Assembly (NCBI RefSeq): GCF_910592395.1
Contig: NC_088316.1
Location: 15,872,001-15,936,000, forward strand
Reading direction: 5' to 3'
DNA: 64,000 nucleotides
DNA from: Lineus longissimus
Lineage: Eukaryota > Nemertea > Pilidiophora > Heteronemertea > Lineidae
The position numbers and the translations under genes were made by a program. A model generated the notes under the pieces. It searched no databases and had not been told where the DNA came from. It saw only the letters and a list, made by a program, of their open reading frames with translations. Below, in pieces: positions 39,701-55,463 of the stretch (positions within the stretch are counted from its first letter, which is position 1; every line of letters begins with the position of its first letter).

Positions 39701-42381
39701 TAGGTGTATCCTATCGTATGACGTGACTGTCGGGCCAGACGTACGAATACCCTCGCATACGTTCCTGATGTCATCACCGCAAGAGGTGGTGAATGACTCG
39801 GATGATGAGGAAAAGATTCCTGAAGTTTCAAAAGGTTGGTTTCTAAGTCTGAATCATTCAATGACTGGGCCAGTTTACATGAAATTCGGAATCAGTCAAG
39901 ACACAAGTGTTGTCATCAAAAATTTCTTTTCAACGAACTATCAAGATCGTAGGTTAGCTCATCCTTTAGCATGTGTCTTTATACAAGCTTTAAGGATCCT
40001 CGATTATTCATTTTACCTGGTGAAAATCCCATTTCTCCAGATATTCAGTGAAGAAGCTTTGCTGGATAAAACTATGACCCTTGAAATTTAGATAGAGAGC
40101 TAACAGTAGGAGATAGAAAGATCTGTTGTTCTTTTTCCCAGTTCAAGACAGAATCATACGATTGGAGCAACATTTGGTGTTTCTCTTGCAGTTCTTAATC
40201 CTGGTCTAGTCGGTGCTGAAGGTCGGGGATACGTATATACACCAATGGTAGATAGTGAGGACGAAGGAGAAGAGTTGGTTCAGGAGATGTGGGGTCTGAC
40301 CATCCACTCTGATGACGATGAGGCGGAGAGTAGCGGCATGAGCGACACGGACAGTGAGGAGAGTGACATAGGTTCTGGTGATGAGGGAGTTGGTTCAATG
40401 AACAAGGGCGAAGAGGAAGATGACACACAAGGTACGAGTCTTTTGAAGATGCTTGTGCAAGAAGGTTCTCAAGTGCCATTTTTGTGAACCATATACTGTC
40501 TTCTGCCTCCCCTCGGTACTAATTTTTCAAATTCTCTGTTGATAGTTTCATCTGTATTGTTGGAAATTAGGCCATGCTACTGATTATTCCCGCTCTTGTT
40601 TCAGTATTCTATGAAGAGGTGTTAGACACCTTGCTCAGAGCCCAGGAGGAGAACTTAGATGCTTCAAATATCATCCTAGAAATCAATGCACTCAAGTATG
40701 TATATTTAGTATTTACACAAACTCTTTGATGTGGCATTCTTGAGGAAGGCATTATGAATATTTCAAACATATGACTGATCAGTGATTGCTAAAATGCTGA
40801 TCTCTTTTTTTCAGGCATGCCTATAACATAACAATTAAAGAGGTGAATGAGTTTGTGATAAAAGCAATCATTGACTTCCCTCAGAGAGACACCAAAAATA
40901 TGGAACCTGCCGCTCTATATGCTGCTTTAAAACCAGTGAGTTAAGTGTACTTTCACATTGTGCTTAACACCTTCAGCGCCGAACCATGTAGATCTGGGTG
41001 GCCCAAATCCCCCTCCCTTTGAGCTGGTTATCTGAGTCTCATGGACTTCATGAAAGAACTACGCCATCGCCATCTTCAGGGCAAGGTAGGAACTGAAAAG
41101 ACAAGAAGCGGTCTTTCCAGTTCCTACCGTGCCCTGAAGATGGCGATGGCGTAGTTTCATAAAGTCATTTAACGTTCTGAACTACGCCATCGCCATCTTC
41201 AGGGCACGGTTGGAGCTGAAAGGGCCGTTTGGTCTTTTCAGTTGCTATCTTGCCCTGAAGATGGCGATGGCGTAGTTCTTCCATGAAGTCCATGAGACTC
41301 CGATAACCAGCTCAAAGAGGGGGATTTGGGCCACGTTGATCTACGTGGTTCAGCGCTGAAGGTGTTGAGTGTTGGGGGCCGGAATCATTGTTTATGACCT
41401 CTTGTTTACCATTGTCTACTTGTGCCGTTTGGCTGGTCTCTTCAGTTGCAAAAGGTAGTTGGGGAAATGTACATTTTACGAAACCTTGGTAGCAGTTCTC
41501 AGAAATTGTGTCAGCATTATGTATATAAAGGCACTTTTATCATGTATCATGCAGCCTTGAGGTTTGAGGCTGCGCAAGATCAATCACTGAGAATTTGTTG
41601 TGTACAAATGCCTGCTTTGTTCTATTTCAGGTCTTAAATCAATGGATGAACGTTCTTCAGAACTACATCAAAAGTAATGACTCTCAAATGGATTGTCTGC
41701 ACAGTTTGGAGGTCAGTGAAATTCATGTCATTGCAGTTTTCTTGTCTTTGCATTTAACAACAACAGTCTCAAATTTCCAAATCAGAAGATGGTGAATTTG
41801 GGGTCAATGTCTGAGTCAAATCTACCGGTATGGTTGTGAGTTCAATTCTTGGTTACATGCTTCTGTATGGATTAAACTTCAGAGGGGAAGTTCACTTTGA
41901 AATTGGATGCATTCTCCAGATTATATTTTTTCCCTTCATTGTTAACAACTGCATCTTTTACTTGCAGTTAAGTATCATTTCTGTAATTGCAGGATTTGTC
42001 GCTCAAAAAACCGAATGTGAAGGCCATCCTGATGAAGCTGCTCCACTTCTTCTATGAGTCTGACATTCTCCCTGAAGAGGTGGTGCTTCAGTGGCACGCA
42101 AATATCCCAGCAAGTGCTGAAGACAAGGAGGGGAGGAAGGGTATCAGGACATCAGTAAGTAGTGATGAGAGAAGATACCTGTGAACACTGCTGGGGAATA
42201 GCAACTGCCAATCAATTACTGTACAATGCAAAGCATACACAAGTATTTCCCTCAGCCTTAAAACTGATCTTTCCTACATTTACTGATCTTTCCTGCATTA
42301 CAGGTTGACCAATTTGTGAACTGGCTGAAGGAGGCAGAAGAGGAGGAGTCTGATGATGATGATGATGATGATGATGATTGA
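36731..42381 (+). CDS. EIF2B5: Translation initiation factor eIF2B subunit epsilon
   Basis: Fourteen exons: 36731-36856, 37297-37421, 37634-37819, 38124-38298, 38457-38612, 38893-38978, 39167-39393, 39577-39834, 40192-40431, 40605-40695, 40815-40935, 41631-41711, 41993-42154 and 42304-42381 (TGA). They encode 703 aa; human has 721. This is the catalytic subunit that exchanges GDP for GTP on eIF2 and is the target of the integrated stress response. The nucleotidyltransferase-like domain opens [35 protein letters not shown]. Left-handed beta-helix repeats span about residues 340-450 ([38 protein letters not shown]). An acidic linker follows, then the W2/HEAT domain with its AA-box end [11 protein letters not shown] and nine Asp from a GAT repeat. 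Exon 3 has a second in-frame acceptor at 37600 adding 11 residues; human alignment favours 37634. Confidence 0.97.
40968..41364. mobile_element. Nested double-hairpin foldback element with TTAA-type flanks
   Basis: A 397 bp element in EIF2B5 intron 11. Its ends CACCTTCAGCGC and GCGCTGAAGGTG are flanked by TTAA (40964-40967) and TTGA (41365-41368), suggesting a decayed TTAA target duplication. The outer arms, each about 90-100 bp, are complementary (AACCA.GTAGATC, GGCCCAAATCCCCCTC, GAGTCTCATGGACTTCATG). Inside are two successive hairpins, 41057-41156 and 41180-41277. Each is built from the same module starting AACTACGCCATCGCCATCTT and its complement. It has no coding capacity, so it is a non-autonomous element. 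Confidence 0.85.
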
Positions 42382-43420
42382 CAGATGTCATGATCTATTA
42401 AGTTTGACAATTACCAGGGCATCGAGAATAATTTAGTTGTTTGTGAACTGACTGAAGGAAACTATGGATGAGTATATTAATTATTGTGGGTATGAACAGT
42501 TCATCCTTCCCAATAAGGGATATATGAGGGTCAGGTGCTGATTGATATAATTGATAGATGCCAATCAATCAGTTTAAAAAGACAGTTGTGAGAAACTACT
42601 CTCTGGGGTAGGGGAAACATAAAGTCCATTCTGCTTATTGAACCGGATATATTCTCTCTGTGGAATGTGGTGAACATCTATAATCATGACTCGAGGCTGC
42701 AGTTAAATGCTCTGTATTCCATCAATGCTCACCAGTTTCAAATGTAAAGAAGTTGAAAAGATCTATGGCTGCTTCTACTGTAATATGTAGTTTCTTTCTT
42801 GTGTATCATGAATATTCTATGAGCATGAAGCTGAGATCTGTGTTCATTTCTGTGACAAAAACAGACAAATATAATACATATTGAAATGATATTCTTGTTA
42901 TAGCTTTTATTTTGATCTCGGCTTAGAGGCATCCTGTTCACGTGGCTGTGTGTCCCCCAAAAGAATATTGAAATATGGGATGTGTCCAAGGATGAAGTGG
43001 ATGTCCTTATTCAGTTTAGAGTATGTCACTGAAATGAGGTAGCTATTCAGACTCTATAGCCAAGGATGTACAATCTTCGCATATCAAAGGCAACTGCATG
43101 CTCCTCCCCTCTCCCACATTACCCTCATAAGGGAGATATTGTTGACTACAAAAAGGCCCTGAAGCTTCAATGCATGTAAGAAACTGAGCAACTGTGCCCA
43201 AAAAATCCAGAAGTCTATGGTCATTTATGGTGATTGCGCTGATAACATGTGATTTCCAAGGTACACTTTTTGATACAACCTGTAGCTTAGTTGACCCACT
43301 ACGCATGCGCAGCCAATGCGGAAGTAAACAATCACACATTGAATCTTGTTCATTCGATTTTTCTGTGAAATTAGGCCTCACCAGGTCATCAGTAACTTTA
43401 TGCAATGAATGAACATTAAG

Positions 43421-46995
<3,575 letters not shown>

Positions 46996-47587
46996 TTGAG
47001 ACTAAATAAGATGTTCAATCCAGGGTTGTTTTTTTATAATTTGGACTCTAAGCGTCATCCAGGGATTTTGTATTGGCAATTAGGCCAATTAGTTTTGTAT
47101 TGTTATATTCCTTTGATAATCTGAGCTATAAGTTCTAATAATTAACTCTCCTGTACAAAATAAGGGCACTCTACTTCGAGATAGAATCCATTCAATGATG
47201 TGATATTGATTTTTGAGGTTAGGGCCTCGTCATGAATATACTCATTTGTTGTCCTGCTGTTCTCATCACTCGACCTAAAGCAGACTGAAGAAACAAACAT
47301 GATGATGGTATCAATATAATACGTGATGTGCACATTAATGTTTGCTATTAAATTTTTCTAGTAAAATATTGTCTTCTCTTTTTATCCAACTTCCCAAATC
47401 CTGGTCTCCCTACTTCAATCAAAAGATTGAGATTGCGATTGGCACTTTGTCCTTGGCATGGCTCAACTGTTTCAGTCCATTGCAATTCTCAGCAACATTT
47501 GCTTGTCACAAAGCTATGATGTGGCCTTCTGAAGACACCTACAGACCATCATGAAAAATACTGCCTTCTCCATATTAATTTAGATTA
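46996..47587 (+). other. TMEM184C 3'UTR and flank
   Basis: About 590 bp without a gene. The DNA is AT-rich. An ATTAAA variant signal near 47346 could end the TMEM184C transcript. Part of the phrase GAATCCATTCAATGATGT from the last coding exon (about 46854) recurs at about 47186. Confidence 0.5.
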
Positions 47588-49768
47588 CCAAGCTATACAG
47601 TCACATGGGGTTACTTGGAACAATAGGCTAACTTTAAAGACCCTCTAAAAGAAAAAAATGATCTAGCAAACGTTTGAAGGACGATGTTCAAAGACACAAC
47701 ATGTTACAGATTGTAGAAGACAAGGGACAATTTCTCCTGCTACACCAGCCACCAGTTATGAACATCGGCGGACTACACACCGCTTGTGAAAGACAGTGAT
47801 TTATGCCTCCTGCTACACCAGCTGCAAGTAGTAAAAGACCAGAGGACTACTATACCCTTCTTCCTGCCACATAAGCCACAAGTTGTGAGAGACGGGGCAC
47901 TAGAGTTTGGGGGCCAAGATGTGAAAGACAAGGACTATTATTCCTGCAACGCCAGCCCCAAACAGATTGTGAAAGACCGTTGGGCTATCCTCCTTCTACA
48001 CCAGTAGCTGGATTTGAAAGACCAGGCACAATACTCCTAACTACACTAGACACAGGTTGTGAAACACAAGGACAATTATCCTTCCTGTTACATCAGCACG
48101 AGTTGTGAAGACAGGGGGGCTTGTCCTTCTCCTTCGCAAGACACATATTGGGAAATACAGTGGGGACTATTCCTCCTATTACACCCAGCCGCCACTCTTA
48201 CTGCACCAGCCGCAGGTTGTTAAAGATAGGGGACTATTCCTTCTACCATGAATATAACAACATTTTATACTTCACAAGCCACATGTTGTGAAATACAGGC
48301 CTATTCACCTATTCTTCCAATACATGACTATTCCTGGCCTCCTGCTTCTCCCAGTCGCAAAGCTGTAACGACGGGACTATTCCTCTTGCTACACCAACAC
48401 ACCTACTGGTTGTGAAAGACAAGGGGCTATTAAACCACCTGTAGGTTGTGAGACACCAGAGACCAAGTTGTAAAAGCGAGAGGACCGAGTTGTGAACGAC
48501 AAAGGACTGTTCCTCCTGTTACTCCAGCCGCAGATTGTGAAAGACAGAGGACTCTTATATCTCATGCCTCAGTAGCCACATGTTGTAAAAAGACAGGAGA
48601 CCATTCGTTCTACACCATCAACAAGTTATGAAAGACAGGGGACTTTCCTACTGCTACACCATCCATATGTTGTGAAAGACAGGGGACTATTCCTCCTACT
48701 TCACTAGCCAGAGGTTGTGAAAGACAACATAACTTGTTGATGGTGTAGAACGAATAGTCTCCTGTCTTTTTACAACATGTGGCTACTGAGGCATGAGATA
48801 TAAGAGTCCTCTGTCTTTCACAATCTGCGGCTGGAGTAACAGGAGGAACAGTCCTTTGTCGTTCACAACTCGGTCCTCTCGCTTTACAACTTGGTCTCTG
48901 GTGTCTCACAACCTACAGGTGGTGTAATAGCCCCTTGTCTTTCACAACCAGCAAGTGTTGGTGTAGCATGAGGAATAGTCCCATCGTTACAGCTTTGCGA
49001 CTGGGAGAAGCAGGAGGCCAGGAATAGTCATGTCTTGGAAGAAAAGGTGAATAGTCCTGTCCTTCACAACATGTGGCTTGTGAAGTCTAAAATGGTGTTA
49101 TTTATTCATGGTGGAAGGAATAGTCCCCTGTCTTTAACAACCTGCGGCTGGTGCAGTAAGAGTGGCGGCTGGGTGTAATAGGAGGAATAGTCCCCACTGT
49201 ATTTCCCAATTTGTGTCTTGCGAAGGAGAAGGACTAGCCCCCTGTCTTCACAACTTGTGCTGATGTAACAGGAAGGATAATTGTCCTTGTGTTTCACAAC
49301 TTGTGTCTAGTGTAGTTAGGGGTATTGTGCCTGGTCTTTCAAATCCAGCTACTGGTGTAGAAGGAGGATAGCCCTCCCGTCTTTCACAATCTATTTAGGG
49401 CTGGCGTTGCAGGAATAATAGTCCTTGTCTTTCACATCTTGGCCCCCCAACTCTATTGCCACGTCTCTCACAACTTGTGGCTTATGTGGCAGGAAGAAGG
49501 GTAGTCCTCTGGTATTTTACTACTTGCAGCTGGTGTAGCAGGAGGCATAAATCAATCACTGTCTTTCACAAGCGGTGTGTAGTCCTCCGATGTTCATAAC
49601 TGGTGGCTGGTGTAGCAGAAGAAATTGTCCCTTGTCTTCTACAGTCTGTCACACGTTGTGTCTTTGAACATCGTCCTCCAGACGTTTGCTAGATCATTTT
49701 TTTCTTTTTGGAGGGTCTTTCAAGTTAGCCTATTGTTCCAAGTAACCCCATGTGACTGTATAGCTTGG
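47588..49768. repeat. Long inverted repeat (about 1.04 kb arms) of a ~45 bp minisatellite
   Basis: The left arm 47588-48630 is nearly the exact reverse complement of 48728-49768; only scattered mismatches were seen by eye. A 97 bp spacer (48631-48727) separates them. From about 47720 inward the arms consist of roughly 20 diverged copies of a unit running TTGTGAAAGACAGGGGACT, ATTCCTCCTGCTACACCAG, CCACAGG. The outer ~130 bp of each arm is non-repetitive flank, including CCAAGCTATACAGTCACATG, so the whole block was duplicated in inverted orientation, not just the array. Further units occur at 49790-49870 (inverted) and 50289-50450 (direct). No coding potential was seen. Confidence 0.92.
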
Positions 49769-50288
49769 GTTGTTTTGCAAGCAGGAGGAATAGTCCCCCT
49801 CGTTCAAAAACTTGTTGATGGTGTAAGACGAATAGTCTCAAGTCTTTTCACAGTCTGTGGCTGATATGGCATGATATTTATACCCCACGCATTAAAAATG
49901 GGTGGCCCACTGCTGGATGAGAAGGGGCAGAATTGGTGGACGACCAGCTGACCAACCGTTATTATGGTCATTCATTACCAGTGGGCCACTTGGGCTGCCA
50001 CAACCTCTCACCTGTCTCCTTTCACAAAGCTAATCCACCGATGCTTGCTATTGTTGCCAGCAGTGTATGGTTGTGACTGTCATTGCCATGGATGGATGGA
50101 TATACGGATTGTGCCATTTGCCATTAATCACCGTGTGTGAAGCTCAGTTCCGAGGCCATTAGTCTGATTCTGATAAAGACCATGAAACGTCCTGGATGCA
50201 TTTTTATCATCCTCTGTCCTTGGCAAGACTGGTCTGATTGTGATGTTCTCCATTCCCAGCTCAGTTCCTAGGGAATTTGTTTTTGTTT

Positions 50289-50450
50289 TACTACACCAAC
50301 CACAGGTTGTTAAAGGCAGGGGACTATTCCTCCCATTTTTCACCAGCAGCTGCAGGTTGTGAAAGACAGGGGTCTCGTCCTTCTGCTACGCAAGCCACAT
50401 CTTGGGAAAGAGAGGGGACCGTTCCGCTTACTACACCCAGACCAGGTCCT
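50289..50450 (+). repeat. Detached direct copies of the 45-bp minisatellite unit
   Basis: Three to four units in the left-arm orientation, for example CAGGTTGTGAAAGACAGGGG near 50352, lie about 520 bp beyond the inverted repeat. The block at 49790-49870 is a partial extra copy of the start of the right arm. Confidence 0.8.
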
Positions 50451-53400
50451 ATGTGCAAAGGACAGCCACAAAGCTTGCAACCAAGACATCCATATGATTC
50501 AGTTACATTCCTTCTTCAAGTTACATCCACATTTTGCAATATTCCTTGGCCGAGTGATGATGACTAAATCCTTTCCTGGCATCACCTGTACTCAATGACT
50601 AAAGCGAGTCAAACTTCTTCGTTCATGATATAAATTTATTGTATCTATTACATGACACCTGTTTCTTCTTACCACACTCTCCACCCTCAACTCCAAACTT
50701 ATTGCTTTGTTCAACACTGATATCACACTTGTCTTGTCAACCCCGACACATTGGCTATCACCAGGAAATGTTTAATATCTTTTTTCTTCAATACAATACA
50801 AATGAAGTTTTGTGCAACAGAATAAATCATTTCTTTGGCACCCTTGGCCAATATTCACATTACTTAAAAGGAATAATTTTAATTGTCTTTTTGGACACCT
50901 TAGGACAGTTTCAAATTTACATATCAAAGTTGCGAACTTGTAGTTACAGAGTTGCATTTGATGATTGATTTAACCAAAATGTTTGACAAATTGAAATACA
51001 AGGTGATAGCCATCAATTTTTTCCAGAGAACAGAAAAACACTGATGATGATTTTTTTGATCGAAATAATAGGGATTTAAAAGAGTTGAAATTTTTTTTAA
51101 ACACACTTCAGTGACCTTTTGTCAGCCTATTAAATGCCCTTCACATACAATCACAGTAATTGGTGGAGAGTTCTTACCAAATCCTTCTATGCCAACAGGT
51201 CTAAATGGCCAAATTGCATTTCTGGAAAATAACAATTACGCTCAGTTGCAACAATTCACAGAGACAAGCCGAACAAATTTTCAAACAAGAATGTGCAGAA
51301 AATCAAAATTTTCCCTAACCTTTTTATGATGAATTTTGAATTGTTAACACTTGTCTTCAGTTAATTGCTTTCTTCTTAAGACATACTCCACATGGAATTA
51401 TCCAGTAGGTGTCAAGATTTCATAAATTGAACACTAGTAGATATGCATAGTATTCAAAACAGATATACTGATTTCACTTACGGATGGAAATCTGACCAAC
51501 AGTATATCTCTTTAGATCTTGCTGATGCAAGAACAGAGTAATTCAAAACTGCATCAGTCACGACAGACTCAATTGATGATTTTCAAATTAACAAACATAA
51601 TCGAAAGTACTGCTCTGCCACAGATTATGATATGAGTAAACTACTCTTTAATCTGGATACAGACAATGTTAAGTATCACTTCAGGCTGCCGGTCAACCCT
51701 GAATGACCCATACAGTTCCACCAGTCGACCAATTTAACACAGTACTATTACAATGGCGCCACACCGCAGCCTCTGAAAACATTTACCCTTAACTTCGTCT
51801 CGAAAGACAAGATATTGTTCCTGCACTCACACAAACACAATGAAATTATCATAAACTTGTCAAGGATTGAAACTGGTAGCAATTTGGGAGAACGTCTTGA
51901 GAAATTAGGCACAACCAAATCGGTTCATTTACTTGACTGTTCTTGACCGCCCACCAGTTCATCGAATTGAAAATTTCTATTTATTTATTAAATGACATAT
52001 TATACTGTTCTCAATCCTTGAGAAAGGTTATTCTTTTCTGACAGATTGGTTAGTAGTACCAAAGGAACCCTGTACAAACTCAAGTATCCTGAGGCAAGAA
52101 TATTTAACAATCATATGACATACACTCAGCTGTCAAGGCTTAGCAATGTTCGTTCCTCATGAAGTTGACTGGCATTGATTTACAATATCATACACTCAAG
52201 TAATGTACAATATCATACATTGAGTGTGCATGGTTTCTTGTCAACTTCAAAAGAACGAATCCAATGGACCATTTCCTACATGTAATGATCTGGCCCATAC
52301 AGAAAACAACAACTCTAAATGTTGGAGGAAACTTGACAATATTCTTCACTTGTTTCCTAGTCATTTAAAGTTGTCTCAAAGCGAAAGATTATCTGCCTGG
52401 TTAGAGCAAGCTACGGTTTCTGCAGCAAGTTCATTTGGATTAAAAAATACATGTCAAAGTTAACATAAGACATTAGGACATTTTTTCTAGCCTCTAGCTC
52501 GATTAAGAGGCTTGATTCCTTCATTGGATGTCTAATCTTATGAGAAAGAATCATAAAAGAAAGCCAAAAACCGAGAATTTCAGCAAATGGACCAGAGACC
52601 ACAAAAATACTGACAACACATGCATCTACACATTTATGTCAGAGGAGTGCATCTGGTCTGGATAAGAATATTTGCTGAAAACTGCATAAGCTTGGGAGCT
52701 TCAGGCTGGAATGGTTCCCTCAATAAAAAGCAATGATTCAACCAGGCAGATTGTGAGCAAGAGCAAATTTGATCATTTGAGTCATTAAAGAAATAAAATC
52801 ATTACTCACATACAACACGTACAGAAGCTACACAAATAAACATACACACAAGAGATTTGATTATAAAACACATTAGACTTTTTGTGTTTAGTTTTTTTAA
52901 TATTTTTTTTTTGTTTTGCCAATGGACCCTCTATACTCTGTATAAAGAGTAAGACATACCATCAAAGGCACATTCGGCTACTCGTCGAACCCTGTCTTGG
53001 TGAGAGGGTAACAAGAAGCTTATCAGATCTTGGTATTTTTCAGCCACAGATCCGGCCATCATCTTTCTGCAACCCGCACGAAAAACTTCAATCAAGCTGA
53101 AATCTTGAAAACTTCAGCTAAACCGACGACAGTCAAAACCTCCAAATCAGCAATCTGAAACCATACATCTTATATTCTGCAGATAGAAATATCCAACGAT
53201 ATGATGAATATGGTCATGAGACAGCTTGCGGGCACAGGTTCTGATGAAGCCAGACCAGGCTAAGTGGTCAAAGCGCACCACTGTAATCACCAGCACAAAG
53301 CATGGAGTGCTTTACTGGCTTTGAACAATGTGCGTAGCTTTGATTTTTTTAAAAGTCGACCCCACACATGATCACCTCCCGAAGTTGGCACATGTGCGAA

Positions 53401-53929
53401 ATCTTCGTCATAAAAACAATGCTAACTGTATGAACAGTCTTGGCCCATTGTATGATAATTTTATATTTTTTACAACTTTTTTGCTTAGAATATTTTTTTG
53501 TTCTATTTTTCAAGTTTCATGAGTGTACACCAATGGCATGAGCCAAAGTATACATAATGATGATTATACATGGAAGTGAATGAATCTAGTCATACCTCAT
53601 AAACTGGTCACAATCTCCCTCAACATTTCCAAGGATGTTGCTATCTTACTTATTTTAGTTTTTTGTACGTCCAGTTCATGACGCATGACATGATAGCTTT
53701 TCTTCAGCACCATAGAAAAGTAATCATCTACCTAATAATATAACAGCAATGAATAGTCATGTAATTAGCATATCTAGCATAATACCAGCGAAACAAATAG
53801 AGAAAGCTATTTCAAGGACTTCTAGCAGAGTTACCAAAACAAAACGGCAATGAAAATGGCTCACTCGTTGTTTGAAAAATAACAGCCTAAAATAAGCAAG
53901 TAGGAATTTGTGGATTGTATTTTGAATCC
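50451..53929. other. Intergenic AT-rich stretch
   Basis: About 3.5 kb with no recognisable gene on either strand. Open frames are short and AT-driven. A small direct repeat, TACAATATCATACA, occurs twice near 52180-52220. CCNI 3'UTR may extend down to a minus-strand AATAAA at 53930-53935. Confidence 0.55.
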
Positions 53930-55355
53930 TTTATTAAGAGTGTCATAACTTATTCTTGTACCTAACATAAATCTTCCGAAATGAAAGAAACAAAGAATAA
54001 ATTTGAAATAAAAAATGTTGTGCTAGAAGCCCTTGAATAGATTCAGAGATAACCAAAATAATTAAACTCAGATTTCTACCAAAAGATTCAGAGGCACTAC
54101 TACAGCCATGCAAACTGCAAATAGCCAAATTTCTGATGAAGGCAGAAAGGTGAGAGGTTTTTATTATACTAACAATACGTTCAACAATCAGAAACCCATT
54201 TGAACTCATCGGTTTGTGGTTCAATACCTCCTGGATATGTACCACTTCCAGTTAAACAAATGTCGCACTCAACAATGATGCCTTGAGGCTTAGGTCCTTT
54301 TCGGGATGGCCAGGTTTAGATCAGGTATTTCGATACCTCCTGCATACAGCAGAAAAAAATCACCTCAAAAGTTTGTCAGCTCATCAGAAGGCGACTTGAA
54401 AGTGGATTTTGGAAGTGTAATAAAAAGCTAGGATAATGACCGCGATTTGATATGATTATGACAAATGATTGGAAAAAGAACTCTGAATATTGATTCAAAT
54501 ACGGTACAATGGCCGTACAGTACTATTCATACTCAGTTAAAATCTACAATTTACAAATTTGTAAATGTACTGTACACTGTTTATATGACCATCATTTGCC
54601 TTATATACAGTGCTGCCTTTCAACATTCATTCTTTTATTACAAAGTTTTCTTGTAAAATCTCAACTGCATCACAGAACAACATTTATTCATAACATATGA
54701 ACTTGCAAAATTTCATAAGGTGTTGATATATGGTATTATTCTTAATATGTAGAAATGCAAGAGTACGAGACTAGCCCTACATTTCTCGAGTTCGATACAT
54801 TCAGCAAGAAACTTCTTGATCTTTAGAAAATGTAATGACATTTAAGAAAATGGTTTATACATTAAGCTGAATTTGTGCACATATTACTAACTTTGAATGG
54901 TGAAAATGAACATTTTCATAATGAATATCCCCAACGATACATTTCCTTAAAGGAATGCGTACACAAAAGCGACCTTACAGCACCAGTTGTACTAGTTGAC
55001 TTGAACTGAGGTCATTCTATACGTTGTACTTCCGGACTTTAGCCAAGGCAGTCATTTCATACATGATGGTGCTGCAGCTTGCATTATCTCCATAAACCAG
55101 AAGTATTTTCAGTCTTATTTGCTTTGAGTGCACTAAGCCCCCTTGAACTTTTTATTGATTAATGGGTTGATGAAAAATGGACTAGATGAAATTGACAGTG
55201 ACATTATGAAGTTTCTAAAACATGACTCTGCTGAGCTGACATGAAATATATTACACATTATATATACAATATAGATTTTTAAATACAACATTCAAATTAC
55301 TGGGCTAAAAATAACCTGTACAACAACTGGAATGACCCGACTACTCTGCACACTG

Positions 55356-55361
55356 TTTATT
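55356..55361 (-). terminator. Candidate proximal polyadenylation signal of CCNI
   Basis: AATAAA on the minus strand about 105 nt after the cyclin I stop. Others are at 55151-55156 and 53930-53935, so short and long 3'UTR forms are possible. Confidence 0.4.
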
Positions 55362-55463
55362 GTGAGTAATAACCAATATCAATAAATACACAGACATCAA
55401 CAACGTGCCAATAGTAATAGCAGAATAACGAAAGGTTCAAAATATGTCTTGAAAAGATTAGCT

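Noticed and set aside
42352-42378. GAT microsatellite as a non-coding repeat
   Set aside because: It is in frame at the end of EIF2B5 and encodes the acidic Asp tail, matching the acidic C-terminus of the family.
47720-49700. Possible CRISPR-like or coding repeat array
   Set aside because: Units are diverged, vary in length, have no unique spacers, and sit in an animal genome between spliced genes. A minisatellite inverted repeat explains it.
53943-54245. 100-codon minus-strand open frame
   Set aside because: No motif and located in the presumed CCNI 3'UTR or flank.
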